From: Curtobacterium sp. MCLR17_036
GTDB lineage: Bacteria; Actinomycetota; Actinomycetes; Actinomycetales; Microbacteriaceae
Reading direction: 5' to 3'
Assembly (NCBI RefSeq): GCF_003234445.2
Contig: NZ_CP126269.1
Location: 3,100,001 to 3,164,000 of the forward strand
DNA: 64,000 bases
Both the position numbers and the translations under genes were made by a program. This document shows positions 33,024 to 41,567 of the stretch, in pieces (the first letter of the stretch is position 1; each line of letters opens with the position of its first letter). The notes under the pieces are model-generated. The model had not been told where the DNA came from. It was given only the letters and a program-made list of their open reading frames with translations, and searched no databases.

Positions 33024-33839
33024 TCAGGCGTGCACGCGGGCGAGGAACTCGACGAGCGCGGGGTGGGTCGGCGCGTCGAGGACCTCGGCCGGGGTGCCCT
33101 GCTCGACGACCTCGCCCCGGTGCAGGAACACGATCCGGTCGGCCACGTTCCGCGCGAAGTGCATCTCGTGCGTGGTCATGAGGATCGTCGAGCCCTGGCG
33201 CTGCAGATCGGTGACCAGGTCGAGCACCTCGCCGACGAGCATCGGGTCGAGCGCGCTCGTGACCTCGTCGAGCAGGAGCAGTTCCGGGTCGGAGGCGATC
33301 GCCCGCACGATGGCCACGCGCTGCTGCTGCCCGCCGGAGAGCCGGTCCGGGTACGCACCGGCCAACTCGGCGAGGCCGATGCGGTCGAGCAGCCGACGCG
33401 CGGTCGCCTCGGCCTCGACCCGTCCGACGCCGTGCACCTGGCGAGACGCGAGCGTCACGTTGTCCAAGACGCTCATGTGCGGGAACAGGTTGAACTGCTG
33501 GAAGACCACGCCGATCCGCGCTCGCACGGCGTCCACGGCGATCCGCGGGTCGGCCACGTCGGTGCCCTGGAGCAGGATCTCGCCGTCGTCGATGCCCTCG
33601 AGCAGGTTCACCGTCTTGAGCAGGGTGGACTTGCCCGAGCCTGACGCCCCGATGACGCAGATGACCTCGTGACGGTGCACGGTCAGGTCGATCCCGCGCA
33701 GGACCTCGTGGTCGCCGAAGGCCTTGCGCACCCCGCGCAGTTCCAGGACGGGAACCGACGTCGGCGACCCGCCCCGCTCCTGCTGACCGGCATCCGTCCT
33801 GGAGGCGCGGCCCGCGCCCGCCTCGGATCGCTCGCTCAC
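33024..33839 (-). CDS. Polar amino acid ABC transporter ATPase
   Basis: A 271-residue GlnQ/HisP-type ATPase. After a 28-residue Ser/Gly/Glu-rich N-terminal extension come VLELRGVRKAFGDHEVLRGIDL, Walker A GASGSGKST, Q-loop VFQQFNLFPHMSVLDNVTLA, signature LSGGQQQRVAI, Walker B LLLLDEVTSALDP and H-loop MTTHEMHFA, all canonical. GTG 33839 overlaps the permease stop by 4 bp. Third gene of a binding protein-permease-ATPase operon for import of a polar amino acid or related compound. The extension may be a false start; an internal start nearer VPVLEL is possible but not favoured by the overlap. Confidence 0.9.
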   Translation of the reverse strand: MSERSEAGAGRASRTDAGQQERGGSPTSVPVLELRGVRKAFGDHEVLRGIDLTVHRHEVICVIGASGSGKSTLLKTVNLLEGIDDGEILLQGTDVADPRIAVDAVRARIGVVFQQFNLFPHMSVLDNVTLASRQVHGVGRVEAEATARRLLDRIGLAELAGAYPDRLSGGQQQRVAIVRAIASDPELLLLDEVTSALDPMLVGEVLDLVTDLQRQGSTILMTTHEMHFARNVADRIVFLHRGEVVEQGTPAEVLDAPTHPALVEFLARVHA

Positions 33840-34714
33840 ACGGTCCCTCCGATCTGCTCGCGCCGCTGCTGCCGACGCGCGATCGCGTCCGTGACGCGGA
33901 TCAGCGGCAGGCTGATCACGACGAAGAGCAGGCCCGCGACGAAGTACGGCGTGAAGTTGTAGGTCTCGGCCTGCGCGATCTGCGCGGACCGGACCGCGTC
34001 GACGGCACCGAGGATCGACACGAGGCCGACGTCCTTCTGCATCGACACGAAGTCGTTCATGAGCGCCGGCGTGACCTTGCGGATCGCCTGCGGCAGCACC
34101 ACGAGCCGCAGCGTCTTGACGTGCGAGAGCCCGAGCGACCGGGCGGCCAGGCGCTGCGAGGGGTGCACGGCTTCCATGCCGGCGCGCAGCACCTCGGCGA
34201 TGTACGACGAGTAGGTCAGGATGATCGCGACGGTGCCCCACACCTCGGCGGGCAGCCGCGGGAACACCCCGAGGCCCGGGATCCCGTACCCGACCAGGTA
34301 CAGCACGATGATGAGCGGCAGGCCGCGGAACAGGTCCGTGTAGCCGGTCGCGAGCATGCGCAGCGGGAAGAACACCGGGCTCCGCAGGCCCCGGACCACC
34401 GCGAGCAGGGTGCCGAACACCGCGACGCCGATCGCCGCGAAGAACAGGATCCGGACGTTCAGCCACAGGCCTCGCAGGATCGAGGGGAACGTGTCGACCG
34501 CGGTCTGCGGGTCGAAGAACGACTGCTGCACCGCAGCCCAGCCGGGGGTGTTCACGACGCCGAACCAGGCGATCGCGATGACGACCAGCGTCGACACCAC
34601 CGACACCACGATCGAGCGGCGTCCGCGCTGCCGACGGTACAGCCGGCGCTCGAGCTCGACCTGGCTCGGCGCGGGAGCGGCGACCGGGGTCCCGGCGCCT
34701 GCTGGCACGGTCAC
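33836..34714 (-). CDS. Polar amino acid ABC transporter permease
   Basis: A 292-residue HisM/GlnP-type permease. A basic cytoplasmic N-terminus (about 1-33) precedes a first helix (34-55), a periplasmic-side segment (56-75) and a five-helix transport core. The EAA loop reads EVLRAGMEAVHPSQRLAARSLGLS (about 177-200), the ATPase contact site. FRGLPLIIVLY and the C-terminal QAETYNFTPYFVAGLLF are family marks. GTG 34714 starts four bases after the binding-protein stop codon. A single permease suggests that it works as a homodimer. Confidence 0.9.
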   Translation of the reverse strand: MTVPAGAGTPVAAPAPSQVELERRLYRRQRGRRSIVVSVVSTLVVIAIAWFGVVNTPGWAAVQQSFFDPQTAVDTFPSILRGLWLNVRILFFAAIGVAVFGTLLAVVRGLRSPVFFPLRMLATGYTDLFRGLPLIIVLYLVGYGIPGLGVFPRLPAEVWGTVAIILTYSSYIAEVLRAGMEAVHPSQRLAARSLGLSHVKTLRLVVLPQAIRKVTPALMNDFVSMQKDVGLVSILGAVDAVRSAQIAQAETYNFTPYFVAGLLFVVISLPLIRVTDAIARRQQRREQIGGTV

Positions 34715-34718
34715 GGAG

Positions 34719-35546
34719 CTACTTCAGGACCGGGGTGTTGGTCTCCGAGGAGAGCCACTTGGTCTGCAGGTCGTCGAGGGTGCCGTCGTCCTTCAGCGAC
34801 TCGAGCGCCTCGTCGACCTTGCTCGTCAGTTCCGAGCCCTTCGGCAGGACGAAGCCGAACTGGTCGCCCTTGCCGTCCGACGGGAACTGCGCCGAGACCG
34901 TGCCGTCGTCGAGCTGCGCGGCCGCCATGTAGAACGCCGTCGGCAGGTCGGTGACGATCGCGTCGATCTGGCCCGACTTGAGCGCGAGCACGGCGTCGTC
35001 GTTCGAGTTGAAGACCTGCGGGGTGACCCCGAGGACGCTCTTCACGCTCGCGATCGAGGTCGAACCGGTGGCCACGCCGATCGTGTCCTGCTTGAGCGCG
35101 TCGACGGTGGTGGCGTCGGCGGCCTTCGAGGTGCTCGTCGTCACCACGGCCTGCGTCGTCGTGTAGTACGCGCTCGACATGTCGACGGCCTTCTTGCGCT
35201 TGGCGTCGATCGAGAACTGCTGGACGTTGAGGTCCCAGTCCTTCGGCCCCGGGGCGATGGCACTGTCGAAGGTGCTGCGCTTCCACACCACGTCGGACTT
35301 GCTGTACCCCAGCTCCTTCGCGACGGCGTAGGCCACGGCGGACTCGAAGCCCTTGCCGGACTCCGGGTCGTTGTCGTCGATCCACGGCGAGTACGCCGGC
35401 TCACCGGTCGCGATCGTGAGCTTGCCGTCGGTGACGGTGCCGTCGGCGTTCGAGCCACTGTTGCTGCTGCCCGAGCACGCCGACAGGGCGAGGGCGGCGA
35501 CCGCGGCGGTGGCGACGGCGAGGGTGAGACGGAGGGAACGGGTCAC
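34719..35546 (-). CDS. Amino acid ABC transporter substrate-binding lipoprotein
   Basis: A 275-residue SBP_bac_3 family receptor anchored by its lipobox LSAC (C24). Mature domains follow the family order: GKLTIATGEPAYSPWIDD, then GKGFESAVAYAVAKELGY, WDLNVQQFSID (usually FDGI or WDLI-type), KGSELTSKVDEALESLKDDG and LQTKWLSS at the end. The D-L-N-V-Q-Q-F-S-I-D segment and YYTTTQAVVT indicate a polar amino acid or opine-type ligand. First gene of the import operon. The GTG or ATG region at 35546 follows a GAAGG-like ribosome site. A 82-bp gap separates it from the cupin gene. Confidence 0.9.
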   Translation of the reverse strand: MTRSLRLTLAVATAAVAALALSACSGSSNSGSNADGTVTDGKLTIATGEPAYSPWIDDNDPESGKGFESAVAYAVAKELGYSKSDVVWKRSTFDSAIAPGPKDWDLNVQQFSIDAKRKKAVDMSSAYYTTTQAVVTTSTSKAADATTVDALKQDTIGVATGSTSIASVKSVLGVTPQVFNSNDDAVLALKSGQIDAIVTDLPTAFYMAAAQLDDGTVSAQFPSDGKGDQFGFVLPKGSELTSKVDEALESLKDDGTLDDLQTKWLSSETNTPVLK

Positions 35547-35628
35547 GGTCGGGCCTTCGTGCGAGGGGGTGGGGGCAGGTCGAAGTGTACTTCGCGGTGG
35601 GATACCACGGCGAAACGGTGTCGCGGCG

Positions 35629-36147
35629 CTACTCGGCAGCGGTGGCCGCGTCGTCCGCCATCGTGAAGTCCTCGAACGAGAAGCCCGGCGACACGAGGCA
35701 GCTCAGCAGCACCTCGCCGTCGCCCGGGAGCGTCCGCTGCCACACGCCGCCGCGCACGAACGCCTGGGCGTCGTTCACCCGGTCACGGCCGGCGTCCGGG
35801 CCGAGGGTGATCGTCGCGCCGGGCTCGGGAGCGTCGCCGTCGCCGCCGAGCTGCAGCTCGACGGTGTCCGGCCCGTGCCACATCCAGATCTCGTCGCTCG
35901 TCACCCGGTGCCAGGCCGAGGCCTCGCCCGGGGGCAGCAGGAAGTGGATCAGGGTGGCGGCCGGACGGTCCCCCGCGGGGGTGGTGACCGTCGCCGGCGA
36001 GGTCCAGGTGCGGACGTACCAGCCACCCTCGGGGTGCGGTTCCATGCCGAGGGCGATCGCGCGCTTCGGCACGTCGAGCCACTCGATCAGCTCTCCGGTG
36101 ACGGTTCGGCGTGCGGCCGTGCCGGGGCGGGGTGCGGTCTCGTTCAT
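35629..36147 (-). CDS. DUF985 cupin protein
   Basis: A 172-residue single-domain cupin. MEPHPEGGWYVRTWTSPA (about 36-53) and HFLLPPGEASAWHRVTSDEIWMWHGPD (about 68-94) are the metal- and ligand-pocket strands of the DUF985 family, with H, E and H positions kept. GVWQRTLPGDGEVLLSCLVSPGFSFEDF ends the barrel. Members have unknown small-molecule roles. The ATG overlaps the amidohydrolase stop by 4 bp, making it the last gene of a three-gene operon led by the SAH-hydrolase-like gene. Confidence 0.85.
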   Translation of the reverse strand: MNETAPRPGTAARRTVTGELIEWLDVPKRAIALGMEPHPEGGWYVRTWTSPATVTTPAGDRPAATLIHFLLPPGEASAWHRVTSDEIWMWHGPDTVELQLGGDGDAPEPGATITLGPDAGRDRVNDAQAFVRGGVWQRTLPGDGEVLLSCLVSPGFSFEDFTMADDAATAAE

Positions 36148-37505
36148 CGTTCCTCCACGGGACGGACGGGTGGGACAGGGGTGGGTGCGTGGTCGACGGC
36201 GCGGACCTCGCCGCGGATCACCGTGGCGGCTGCGCGCCCCGCGCCGTCCTCGACGAGTTCGGCGAGCGCATCGGGCACGGTCCGGGCGTCGACGTCGAAG
36301 ACGGCCAGGTCGGCGCGCGCGCCCACGGCGAGGTGGCCGATGCGGTCCGGCCCGACGGCCAGCCCCATGGCGTGCGCGCCGCCGAGGGTCGCCGCTGCCA
36401 GGAGCCGCTCGTGCAGGTCGCGGTGGCCGTAGCCCTGGGCGCGGGCGATCCGGTGCAGGGCGGTGACGTCGGCCATCAGGTCGAGGGACGGCGACGACGA
36501 CAGCGAGTCGGTGCCGATCGCGACGGGGCTGCCCTCGCGCAGGTAGTCGGCGACGGGCGGCGGGTCGAGGCCGATGACGGCGTTCGACCGGGGGCAGAGC
36601 GCCACCGCGGTGCCGCGGGCGCGCAGCAGCGCCCGGTCGGCGGCGGTCACGTACACGCCGTGGGCGATGTGGCAGTCCGGACCGAGCACGCCGAGGCGGT
36701 CGACGAAGGCGGTCGCGCTCGCCCCGAACCCGAGCGCGCGCATGGCGCGGAAGGACGGGGCGTTCGCCAGGTGCCAGTCGCTGCCGTGCCCGACGCCGTC
36801 CACGCCCTCGAGCCCCGGGACGGGACCGAGGGCGGTGCGCTCGCCCTCGAAGGCGGCCTCGCCGAGGTGCAGGTGCAGGCGCAGTCCGCGCTGCCGGACG
36901 ATGTCGGGGAGTTCGAGGAGCGGCGCGACGTCGAGCGAGTACGGCGCGTGTGGCGAGAGGCCGGCGCCGGGTGCCGTCGGGATGCGGTCGAGCTCATCGA
37001 GCACCTGGTCGCGACCGTGCGACTGCCAGGCGTCGTTCTCCCAGTCCATGACCTCCCAGTACGCGATGCCGCCGAGTCCGGCGTCCTGCAGGGCGGTCGA
37101 GGCCTCGATGTCGGTGACGATGTCCGCGATGCTCGTCACGCCGGCCAGGATCGATGCCCGCGCCCCGTCCGCCGCCTCGGCCCGCCAGTCGTGCGGTTCG
37201 GCGTAGTCGACGTTGAACGCTGCGGCCCAGTCCTCGAACCCGTCGTACTGCCGCTGCCCGACCCCGGACATGCCGGTGTACTGCAGGTGCGAGTGGGCGT
37301 TCACGAGTCCGGGCAGGAGCGCGCCGCGCCACCGGCGCTCGGTGAACGGTGTCCCGTCGAGCTGGTCGACGACCCACGAGCGGTCGCCGACGTGCAGGAT
37401 GCGGCCGTCCTGCACGGCGACCGCGCCGTCGGCGATCGGCGGCGCGGTCATCGGGACGACGACGCGCGCCGAGTGCACGGTGACCGGCCGCTGTCCCGCG
37501 TTCAC
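36144..37505 (-). CDS. Amidohydrolase of the ATZ/TRZ (deaminase) group
   Basis: A 453-residue metal-dependent amidohydrolase. Metal ligands are as expected for the mononuclear aminohydrolase subgroup: H71-S-H73 (VNAHSHLQ), H211/H213 (HLHLGE), H282 (HIAHGV) and D332 (IGTDSLSSSP). SPHAPYS (184-190) and CPRSNAVIG (304-312) are typical for deaminases acting on adenine-containing or triazine substrates. A composite beta-sandwich is formed by the two termini. It overlaps the SAH-hydrolase-like gene and the cupin gene by 4 bp each. Context suggests action on an adenosine-, SAH- or methylthioadenosine-like compound; this is inference. Confidence 0.83.
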   Translation of the reverse strand: MNAGQRPVTVHSARVVVPMTAPPIADGAVAVQDGRILHVGDRSWVVDQLDGTPFTERRWRGALLPGLVNAHSHLQYTGMSGVGQRQYDGFEDWAAAFNVDYAEPHDWRAEAADGARASILAGVTSIADIVTDIEASTALQDAGLGGIAYWEVMDWENDAWQSHGRDQVLDELDRIPTAPGAGLSPHAPYSLDVAPLLELPDIVRQRGLRLHLHLGEAAFEGERTALGPVPGLEGVDGVGHGSDWHLANAPSFRAMRALGFGASATAFVDRLGVLGPDCHIAHGVYVTAADRALLRARGTAVALCPRSNAVIGLDPPPVADYLREGSPVAIGTDSLSSSPSLDLMADVTALHRIARAQGYGHRDLHERLLAAATLGGAHAMGLAVGPDRIGHLAVGARADLAVFDVDARTVPDALAELVEDGAGRAAATVIRGEVRAVDHAPTPVPPVRPVEER

Positions 37506-39184
37506 GTCGGGTCCCCGAAGCGGTGCGTCCGGACGTCCGGCTCGCGGTCCGCCGGCTGCTCAGGAAGGCGGACGGGAGGAACGGCTCGGCTCCCGAACGC
37601 GGCGAGCGCCGCGCGGGCGGTCGCGTCGTCGACCGCGGGGTCGATCGGCACGACGGCGCGTTCCAGCTCGTCGCCCCGCTCGAGGAGCATGCGGACGGCG
37701 CCGAGCTGCACGGCGAAGGACAGGTCCATGATCTCGACCGGGTTGCCCTCGGCGGCGGTGGTGTTGATGCAGCCGCCGTCGTCGAGCACGATCGGCCCGC
37801 CGTCGGCCCCGGGGAACACGAACCGCTCGGCCTTCGGCCCCACGTGCCGGCGCCGCGCCCCGGCGGCGAGGGCGTCGTCGACGGCGATCTCCTGGTCGAC
37901 CCCGCCGGCCACGGCGACCACGGCGCCGTCGGCGCAGGCGCGGAGGACGTCGAGGTCGATGGTGTCCGGCACCCCGGTGGCGCTGACCACGAGGTCGGCG
38001 CCGGGCACCGCCTCGACGAGGGGTGCCACGGCGTGACCGGCGAACCGCGCCTGCAGGGCGCGGACCGGGTCGGTCTCGGCGACCGTCACCCGGAACCCGA
38101 GGGCGGTGAGCACCATGGCGACCCCCTCGCCGACGGGGCCGAACCCGGCGACGACCGCCGTGCCTCCCGGCCGGACCCGGTGCGCGCCGGACGCGAGCCC
38201 GTCGACCAGGTCGAGCACCGCGAACACCGTCGACTGCCCGGTGCCGTACCGGTTGTCGAAGGACGTCTTGGTGCGCGCGTCGTTCACCGCGATGACCGGG
38301 ATGCCGAGCTCGCCGCGCGCCGCGAGCATCCGCAGGGGCCGCAGGCCGCTCGTGGTCTCCTCGGCGGCACCGAGCATCGTCGGCAGCAGCTCCGGGCGTC
38401 GCTGGTGGGCGAGCCGGATGACGTGCGAACCGTCGTCGAGCAGGACGTGCGGGGCGGTGTCGAGCATCGCGAGGGCCAGCTGCTCCTGCTCGGGGAGCGT
38501 CGCCGTGCTGCTCGCGAAGACCGTCAGCCCGGCGGACCGCAGCGCGTCGGCGACGGCGTCGTCGGTCTCGTCGGCGTGCGCGTAGACGACGACCTCGGCA
38601 CCGGCATCGCGGAGCAGCAGGCTCAGCACGGCCGTCTTCGGCTCGAGGACCATCGCGACGCCGACGCGCGTGCCGCGCAGGAGTCCGCCGTCGCGGAGCT
38701 CCGCGGCGACCGAGCGGGCGACCGGCATCGACCGTCGCGCCCAGCGCAGGCGGGCGTCGGCGGCGGGGTCGTCCTCGGGGTCGCGGCCGGTCGACACCAG
38801 GAAGACGTCGTCGGAGAGCACCGGGACGGCGAGCACGCCGGGGCGGGCGGGTGCGACGGGGCCGAAGGCGTCCTCGTCGACGGCGGGCAGGTGGCGACCG
38901 GCGTCGACGACGATCAGTGTGGTGCCGCGCGGGCGGTCGGCGGCCTGCTCGATCGCGGGCGTCGAGTCCTCGGGCGTGCCGAGGCACCAGAGCTGGTCGA
39001 CGGTCTCCTGCGGGTCGGCGGCACGGGCGCCGAGGCCGGTCAGCAGGGCGTGCAGTGCCGCGACGTCCCTCCGGTCGCCGCCGACGATGCGGAACCGCCG
39101 AGCGGCGACGAGCAGGTTCGTCGCCGCGGCGAAGCGCCGGACGGCGGCCGATGCCCACGACAGCGTCTCGGGGTCGGGTGCCAT
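37502..39184 (-). CDS. S-adenosylhomocysteine hydrolase-like protein, divergent
   Basis: A 560-residue protein. From about residue 147 it follows adenosylhomocysteinase: RRSMPVARSVAAEL (EMPGL-like), TRVGVAMVLEPKTAVL, LLDDGSHVI (D250-D251), GAAEETTSGL (E275/E276), NDARTKTSFDNRYG (K306, D310, N311) and NAD site GFGPVGEGVA (347-356). Differences are striking: the substrate histidine of the HMT motif is replaced, there is an extra N-terminal domain of about 145 residues, and the C-terminal KPDHYRY-type tail that completes the neighbouring subunit's NAD site is absent. An altered substrate is likely. ATG 39184 follows TACGAT by six bases, a leaderless start of a three-gene operon. Confidence 0.82.
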   Translation of the reverse strand: MAPDPETLSWASAAVRRFAAATNLLVAARRFRIVGGDRRDVAALHALLTGLGARAADPQETVDQLWCLGTPEDSTPAIEQAADRPRGTTLIVVDAGRHLPAVDEDAFGPVAPARPGVLAVPVLSDDVFLVSTGRDPEDDPAADARLRWARRSMPVARSVAAELRDGGLLRGTRVGVAMVLEPKTAVLSLLLRDAGAEVVVYAHADETDDAVADALRSAGLTVFASSTATLPEQEQLALAMLDTAPHVLLDDGSHVIRLAHQRRPELLPTMLGAAEETTSGLRPLRMLAARGELGIPVIAVNDARTKTSFDNRYGTGQSTVFAVLDLVDGLASGAHRVRPGGTAVVAGFGPVGEGVAMVLTALGFRVTVAETDPVRALQARFAGHAVAPLVEAVPGADLVVSATGVPDTIDLDVLRACADGAVVAVAGGVDQEIAVDDALAAGARRRHVGPKAERFVFPGADGGPIVLDDGGCINTTAAEGNPVEIMDLSFAVQLGAVRMLLERGDELERAVVPIDPAVDDATARAALAAFGSRAVPPVRLPEQPADREPDVRTHRFGDPT

Positions 39185-39190
39185 GGTGCA

Positions 39191-39196
39191 ATCGTA
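39191..39196 (-). promoter_or_regulatory. Leaderless -10 box of the SAH-hydrolase-like operon
   Basis: TACGAT on the minus strand with six bases to ATG 39184. It is arranged back to back with the glutaredoxin promoter 26 bp away, so the two genes share a short regulatory region. Confidence 0.55.
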
Positions 39197-39221
39197 GGGA
39201 ATGCGCCGACCCCGTCTGACG

Positions 39222-39227
39222 TACCCT
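39222..39227 (+). promoter_or_regulatory. Leaderless -10 box of the glutaredoxin gene
   Basis: TACCCT, six bases before ATG 39234, with no ribosome binding site between. Confidence 0.5.
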
Positions 39228-39233
39228 CTGGGC

Positions 39234-39497
39234 ATGAGCGATGCGACGACCCCGACGGTGACCATGTTCGGTGCGGACTGGTGCCGCGACTGCCGACGGT
39301 CGAAGGCGCTGCTCGACACCCTCGGGGTCGACCACGACTACGTGGACGTCGAGGCGGACCCGACCGCGGCCGCACGTGCCGAGGAGATCAGCGGGCGGAA
39401 GAACATCCCCGTCGTCGTGCTGCCGGACGGTCGGCACTTCGTCGAGCCGTCCGACCAGGAGCTCCGGACGGCGCTCGAGGCCGCCGGACTGGTCTGA
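39234..39497 (+). CDS. Glutaredoxin-like (mycoredoxin-type) protein
   Basis: An 87-residue thioredoxin-fold protein. The redox motif W-C-R-D-C is at about 17-21 after VTMFGADW. The cis-proline strand is NIPVVVLPDG (about 55-64), and the C-terminal helix follows E-P-S-D-Q-E-L. Size and motif fit mycoredoxins or glutaredoxin-like proteins that reduce mixed disulfides with low-molecular-weight thiols (mycothiol in actinobacteria). The ATG 39234 is leaderless. Divergent from the SAH-hydrolase-like operon; both touch sulfur metabolism, but joint regulation is only inferred. Confidence 0.87.
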   Translation: MSDATTPTVTMFGADWCRDCRRSKALLDTLGVDHDYVDVEADPTAAARAEEISGRKNIPVVVLPDGRHFVEPSDQELRTALEAAGLV

Positions 39498-39637
39498 CCG
39501 TCGTCTTTCCCGTGTCGGTCTCCGGGCCGGTCGTCAATGAAACCGAGAGGCTTCCCAGGGAACTCGGAGTTGAGTCGGGCGTCGGCCCTGACTCCGGCAA
39601 TCCATGCCGCGGCAACCGCATCCACGAGGAGGAAACC

Positions 39638-39916
39638 GTGCTCGGTCTCATCATCAGCCTGATCATCATCGGACTCATCGCCGGCGCGCTCGCGCGGCTC
39701 ATCGTCCCCGGCAAGCAGCACATCTCGATCCCCATGACCATCCTGCTCGGCATCATCGGCTCGTTCGTGGGCGGGTTCCTCGGGTTCCTGATCTTCCAGC
39801 ACGACCCGATGGACGGCTTCTTCCAGCCGGCCGGCATCATCGGCTCGATCATCGGTGCGATCATCGTGCTGCTGATCTGGACCCGTTTCGCCGGTCGGGG
39901 CGCGAAGACCCGCTAG
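39638..39916 (+). CDS. GlsB/YeaQ/YmgE-family stress membrane protein
   Basis: A 92-residue protein with three hydrophobic helices, glycine-rich throughout (LGLIISLIIIGLIAGALARL; ILLGIIGSFVGGFLGFLIF; AGIIGSIIGAIIVLLIW). The motif A-R-L-I-V-P-G-K-Q after helix 1 is diagnostic for the transglycosylase-associated/GlsB family. GTG 39638 has an excellent GAGGAGG ribosome site. Members are induced by stress and by starvation in several bacteria; the biochemical role is unknown. A strong terminator follows. Confidence 0.9.
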   Translation: MLGLIISLIIIGLIAGALARLIVPGKQHISIPMTILLGIIGSFVGGFLGFLIFQHDPMDGFFQPAGIIGSIIGAIIVLLIWTRFAGRGAKTR

Positions 39917-39934
39917 TCGGCACCCCTGCACCAC

Positions 39935-39967
39935 CGAACGCGCCCCGTCCGAAACGGGGCGCGTTCG
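39935..39967. terminator. Terminator after the GlsB-family gene
   Basis: CGAACGCGCCCCGT (39935-39948) and its exact complement (39954-39967), a 14-bp stem with a 5-nt loop. Confidence 0.85.
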
Positions 39968-40020
39968 TCGTTCCCGGGTGGTGCCGCTCAGGTGTGGGCC
40001 GACCAGTAGTGTCGTCCGGC

Positions 40021-40980
40021 ATGGGGCGGACAGCATGGACCGACGTGCCGGTGGGACTGCGGGAACGGGTGGGACGGGTCCTCGGCGGGCCGGTGGTCAG
40101 CGCGCGGTCGCAGGCGAACGGGTGGTCGCCGGGCAGCGCCGACCGGGTCACGACGGCGGACGGCCGTCGGGCCTTCGTGAAGACGGTCTCGCGCTCCCGC
40201 AACGCGGACGCCTTCACCATGCACGGCCGCGAGGCCCAGGTGGTGGCACAGCTGCCGGCGACGGTGCGGGCACCCCGCCTGCTCGACGCCCTGACCAACA
40301 CGGTCGACGGTGACGACTGGATCGCCCTCGTGCTCGAGGACGTCGACGGCGCGCACCCCGGCGCTGCGGGCGACGGCTCGGACGTCACGGCGGTCCTCGA
40401 CGCCCTCGACACGCTCCCCCTCGCCACCGGTGCGTTGGCGCACCTGCCGCGCATGGCCGAGGACCTGGGCCCCGAGTTCGCCGCATGGGACCGGATGCTC
40501 GGCGACGGTCCCCACGCGCGACGGGCCGCCGAGGTCGTCCCCGCGCACGTCCTGCAGGCCGGTCCGGCGATGGCCCGCGCCGCGACCCGCGCCGCCGCGA
40601 TGGTCGACGGCGCGCACCTCGTGCACGCGGACTGCCGTGCCGACAACCTGCTCGTCGACCCCGCCGGGCGGGTCTGGGTCGTGGACTGGCCGTGGGCGGG
40701 CATCGGCGCGCACTGGCTGGACCCGCTGACGTACCTGCTCGACGCGCTCGTCCGCGGCGAGGACGTCGACGTCGAGCACCACCTCGCCACGCACCCGGTG
40801 TTCGCCGGGGTGTCCGACGACGCGGTCGACGCCGTGCTGGCAGGGCTCGCCGCGCTGTTCTTCGAGCACGCCCTGCCGCCGGCACCGCCGAACATGCCGA
40901 CGATCCGCGACTTCCAGCGCCGCGAGGGCATCGCCGCGGCCGAGTGGCTGCTCCGCCGATGGGCCGCCCGCTCCGCCTGA
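40021..40980 (+). CDS. Aminoglycoside phosphotransferase-family kinase
   Basis: A 319-residue protein kinase-like small-molecule kinase. The N-lobe includes FVKTVSRSRNADAFTMHGREAQVVAQL with the ATP-binding lysine and the C-helix glutamate. The Brenner motif HADCRADN (about 201-208) contains the catalytic aspartate, and WVVDWPWAGIG supplies the metal-binding aspartate. Relatives phosphorylate aminoglycosides, homoserine, choline or sugars; resistance is not implied. ATG 40021 lies eight bases behind TAGTGT, so the mRNA is probably leaderless. Monocistronic. Confidence 0.83.
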   Translation: MGRTAWTDVPVGLRERVGRVLGGPVVSARSQANGWSPGSADRVTTADGRRAFVKTVSRSRNADAFTMHGREAQVVAQLPATVRAPRLLDALTNTVDGDDWIALVLEDVDGAHPGAAGDGSDVTAVLDALDTLPLATGALAHLPRMAEDLGPEFAAWDRMLGDGPHARRAAEVVPAHVLQAGPAMARAATRAAAMVDGAHLVHADCRADNLLVDPAGRVWVVDWPWAGIGAHWLDPLTYLLDALVRGEDVDVEHHLATHPVFAGVSDDAVDAVLAGLAALFFEHALPPAPPNMPTIRDFQRREGIAAAEWLLRRWAARSA

Positions 40981-41050
40981 GCGCGTGCGACCCGTCCGGG
41001 GGACGCCGCTGTCCAGCAAGCGCGGCGTGCCGGAGCGTACGGTCCACTCC

Positions 41051-41473
41051 ATGACTGATGAGCAGAGCACACCTCGTCCGGAAGACGATGCCGCACGCCT
41101 CGGTCTCGTCGTCGTCGGGGAAGCGGCGGCCTTGCACTCCGGCGACGAGGCGGCGCTGGACGCGAGCGAGCAGAACATCCGGGACACCGTCGACGAACTG
41201 GTCGACGAGCCCCTGACCCAACGCCAGGAAGAAGTGCTCGAGCGGCTGGCCGCCGCCGGGGGCACGCTCACCGCTGGGCTCAGCGGCGCCCTGGCAGCAC
41301 AGACCGGTCGGAGCGTGGACGACGTGCTCGAGGGCGCCGCCCGCAGCGTCGTCTGGCAGCAGCGCCTCGCGAACGAGCGGGACGGCGCCGACGCAGGGCC
41401 GGCCCGGGACCGCGAGGACGCCGGCGGTCAGCAGCGCGACCACCGCGACGAGCAGGGACGCGACCAGGCCTGA
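41051..41473 (+). CDS. Acidic hypothetical protein
   Basis: A 140-residue acidic, mainly helical protein with no known domain. The core (about 15-100) reads like a small helical bundle: LVVVGEAAALHSGDEAALDA, then TVDELVDEPLTQRQEEVLERL. The last 40 residues are Arg/Asp/Gln-rich and disordered (DREDAGGQQRDHRDEQGRD). ATG 41051 follows TACGGT by seven bases, consistent with leaderless expression. It ends at a strong bidirectional hairpin shared with nadE. No function can be suggested. Confidence 0.6.
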   Translation: MTDEQSTPRPEDDAARLGLVVVGEAAALHSGDEAALDASEQNIRDTVDELVDEPLTQRQEEVLERLAAAGGTLTAGLSGALAAQTGRSVDDVLEGAARSVVWQQRLANERDGADAGPARDREDAGGQQRDHRDEQGRDQA

Positions 41474-41502
41474 GCAGGCACGCGTCGGTTGCGACGCGAC
41501 CG

Positions 41503-41553
41503 ACGGACAGGAGGCGCGGTGCGGGTCGGACCCACACCGCGCCTCCTGTCCGT
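41503..41553. terminator. Long bidirectional terminator hairpin before nadE
   Basis: A 19-bp perfect stem (41503-41521 with 41535-41553) whose 13-nt loop can itself close with four further pairs. The stem contains the dispersed GGAGGC-type motif. It lies between convergent genes. Confidence 0.85.
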
Positions 41554-41567
41554 CCGCGCGTCAGCGC

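Noticed and set aside
37523..39637. Long plus-strand reading opposite the SAH-hydrolase-like gene
   Set aside because: Asp/Gly/Arg-rich antisense noise; only the last 93 codons (GlsB-family) are a gene.
40021..40980. Antibiotic resistance gene
   Set aside because: Kinase motifs are those of the broad phosphotransferase superfamily; nothing indicates aminoglycoside specificity.
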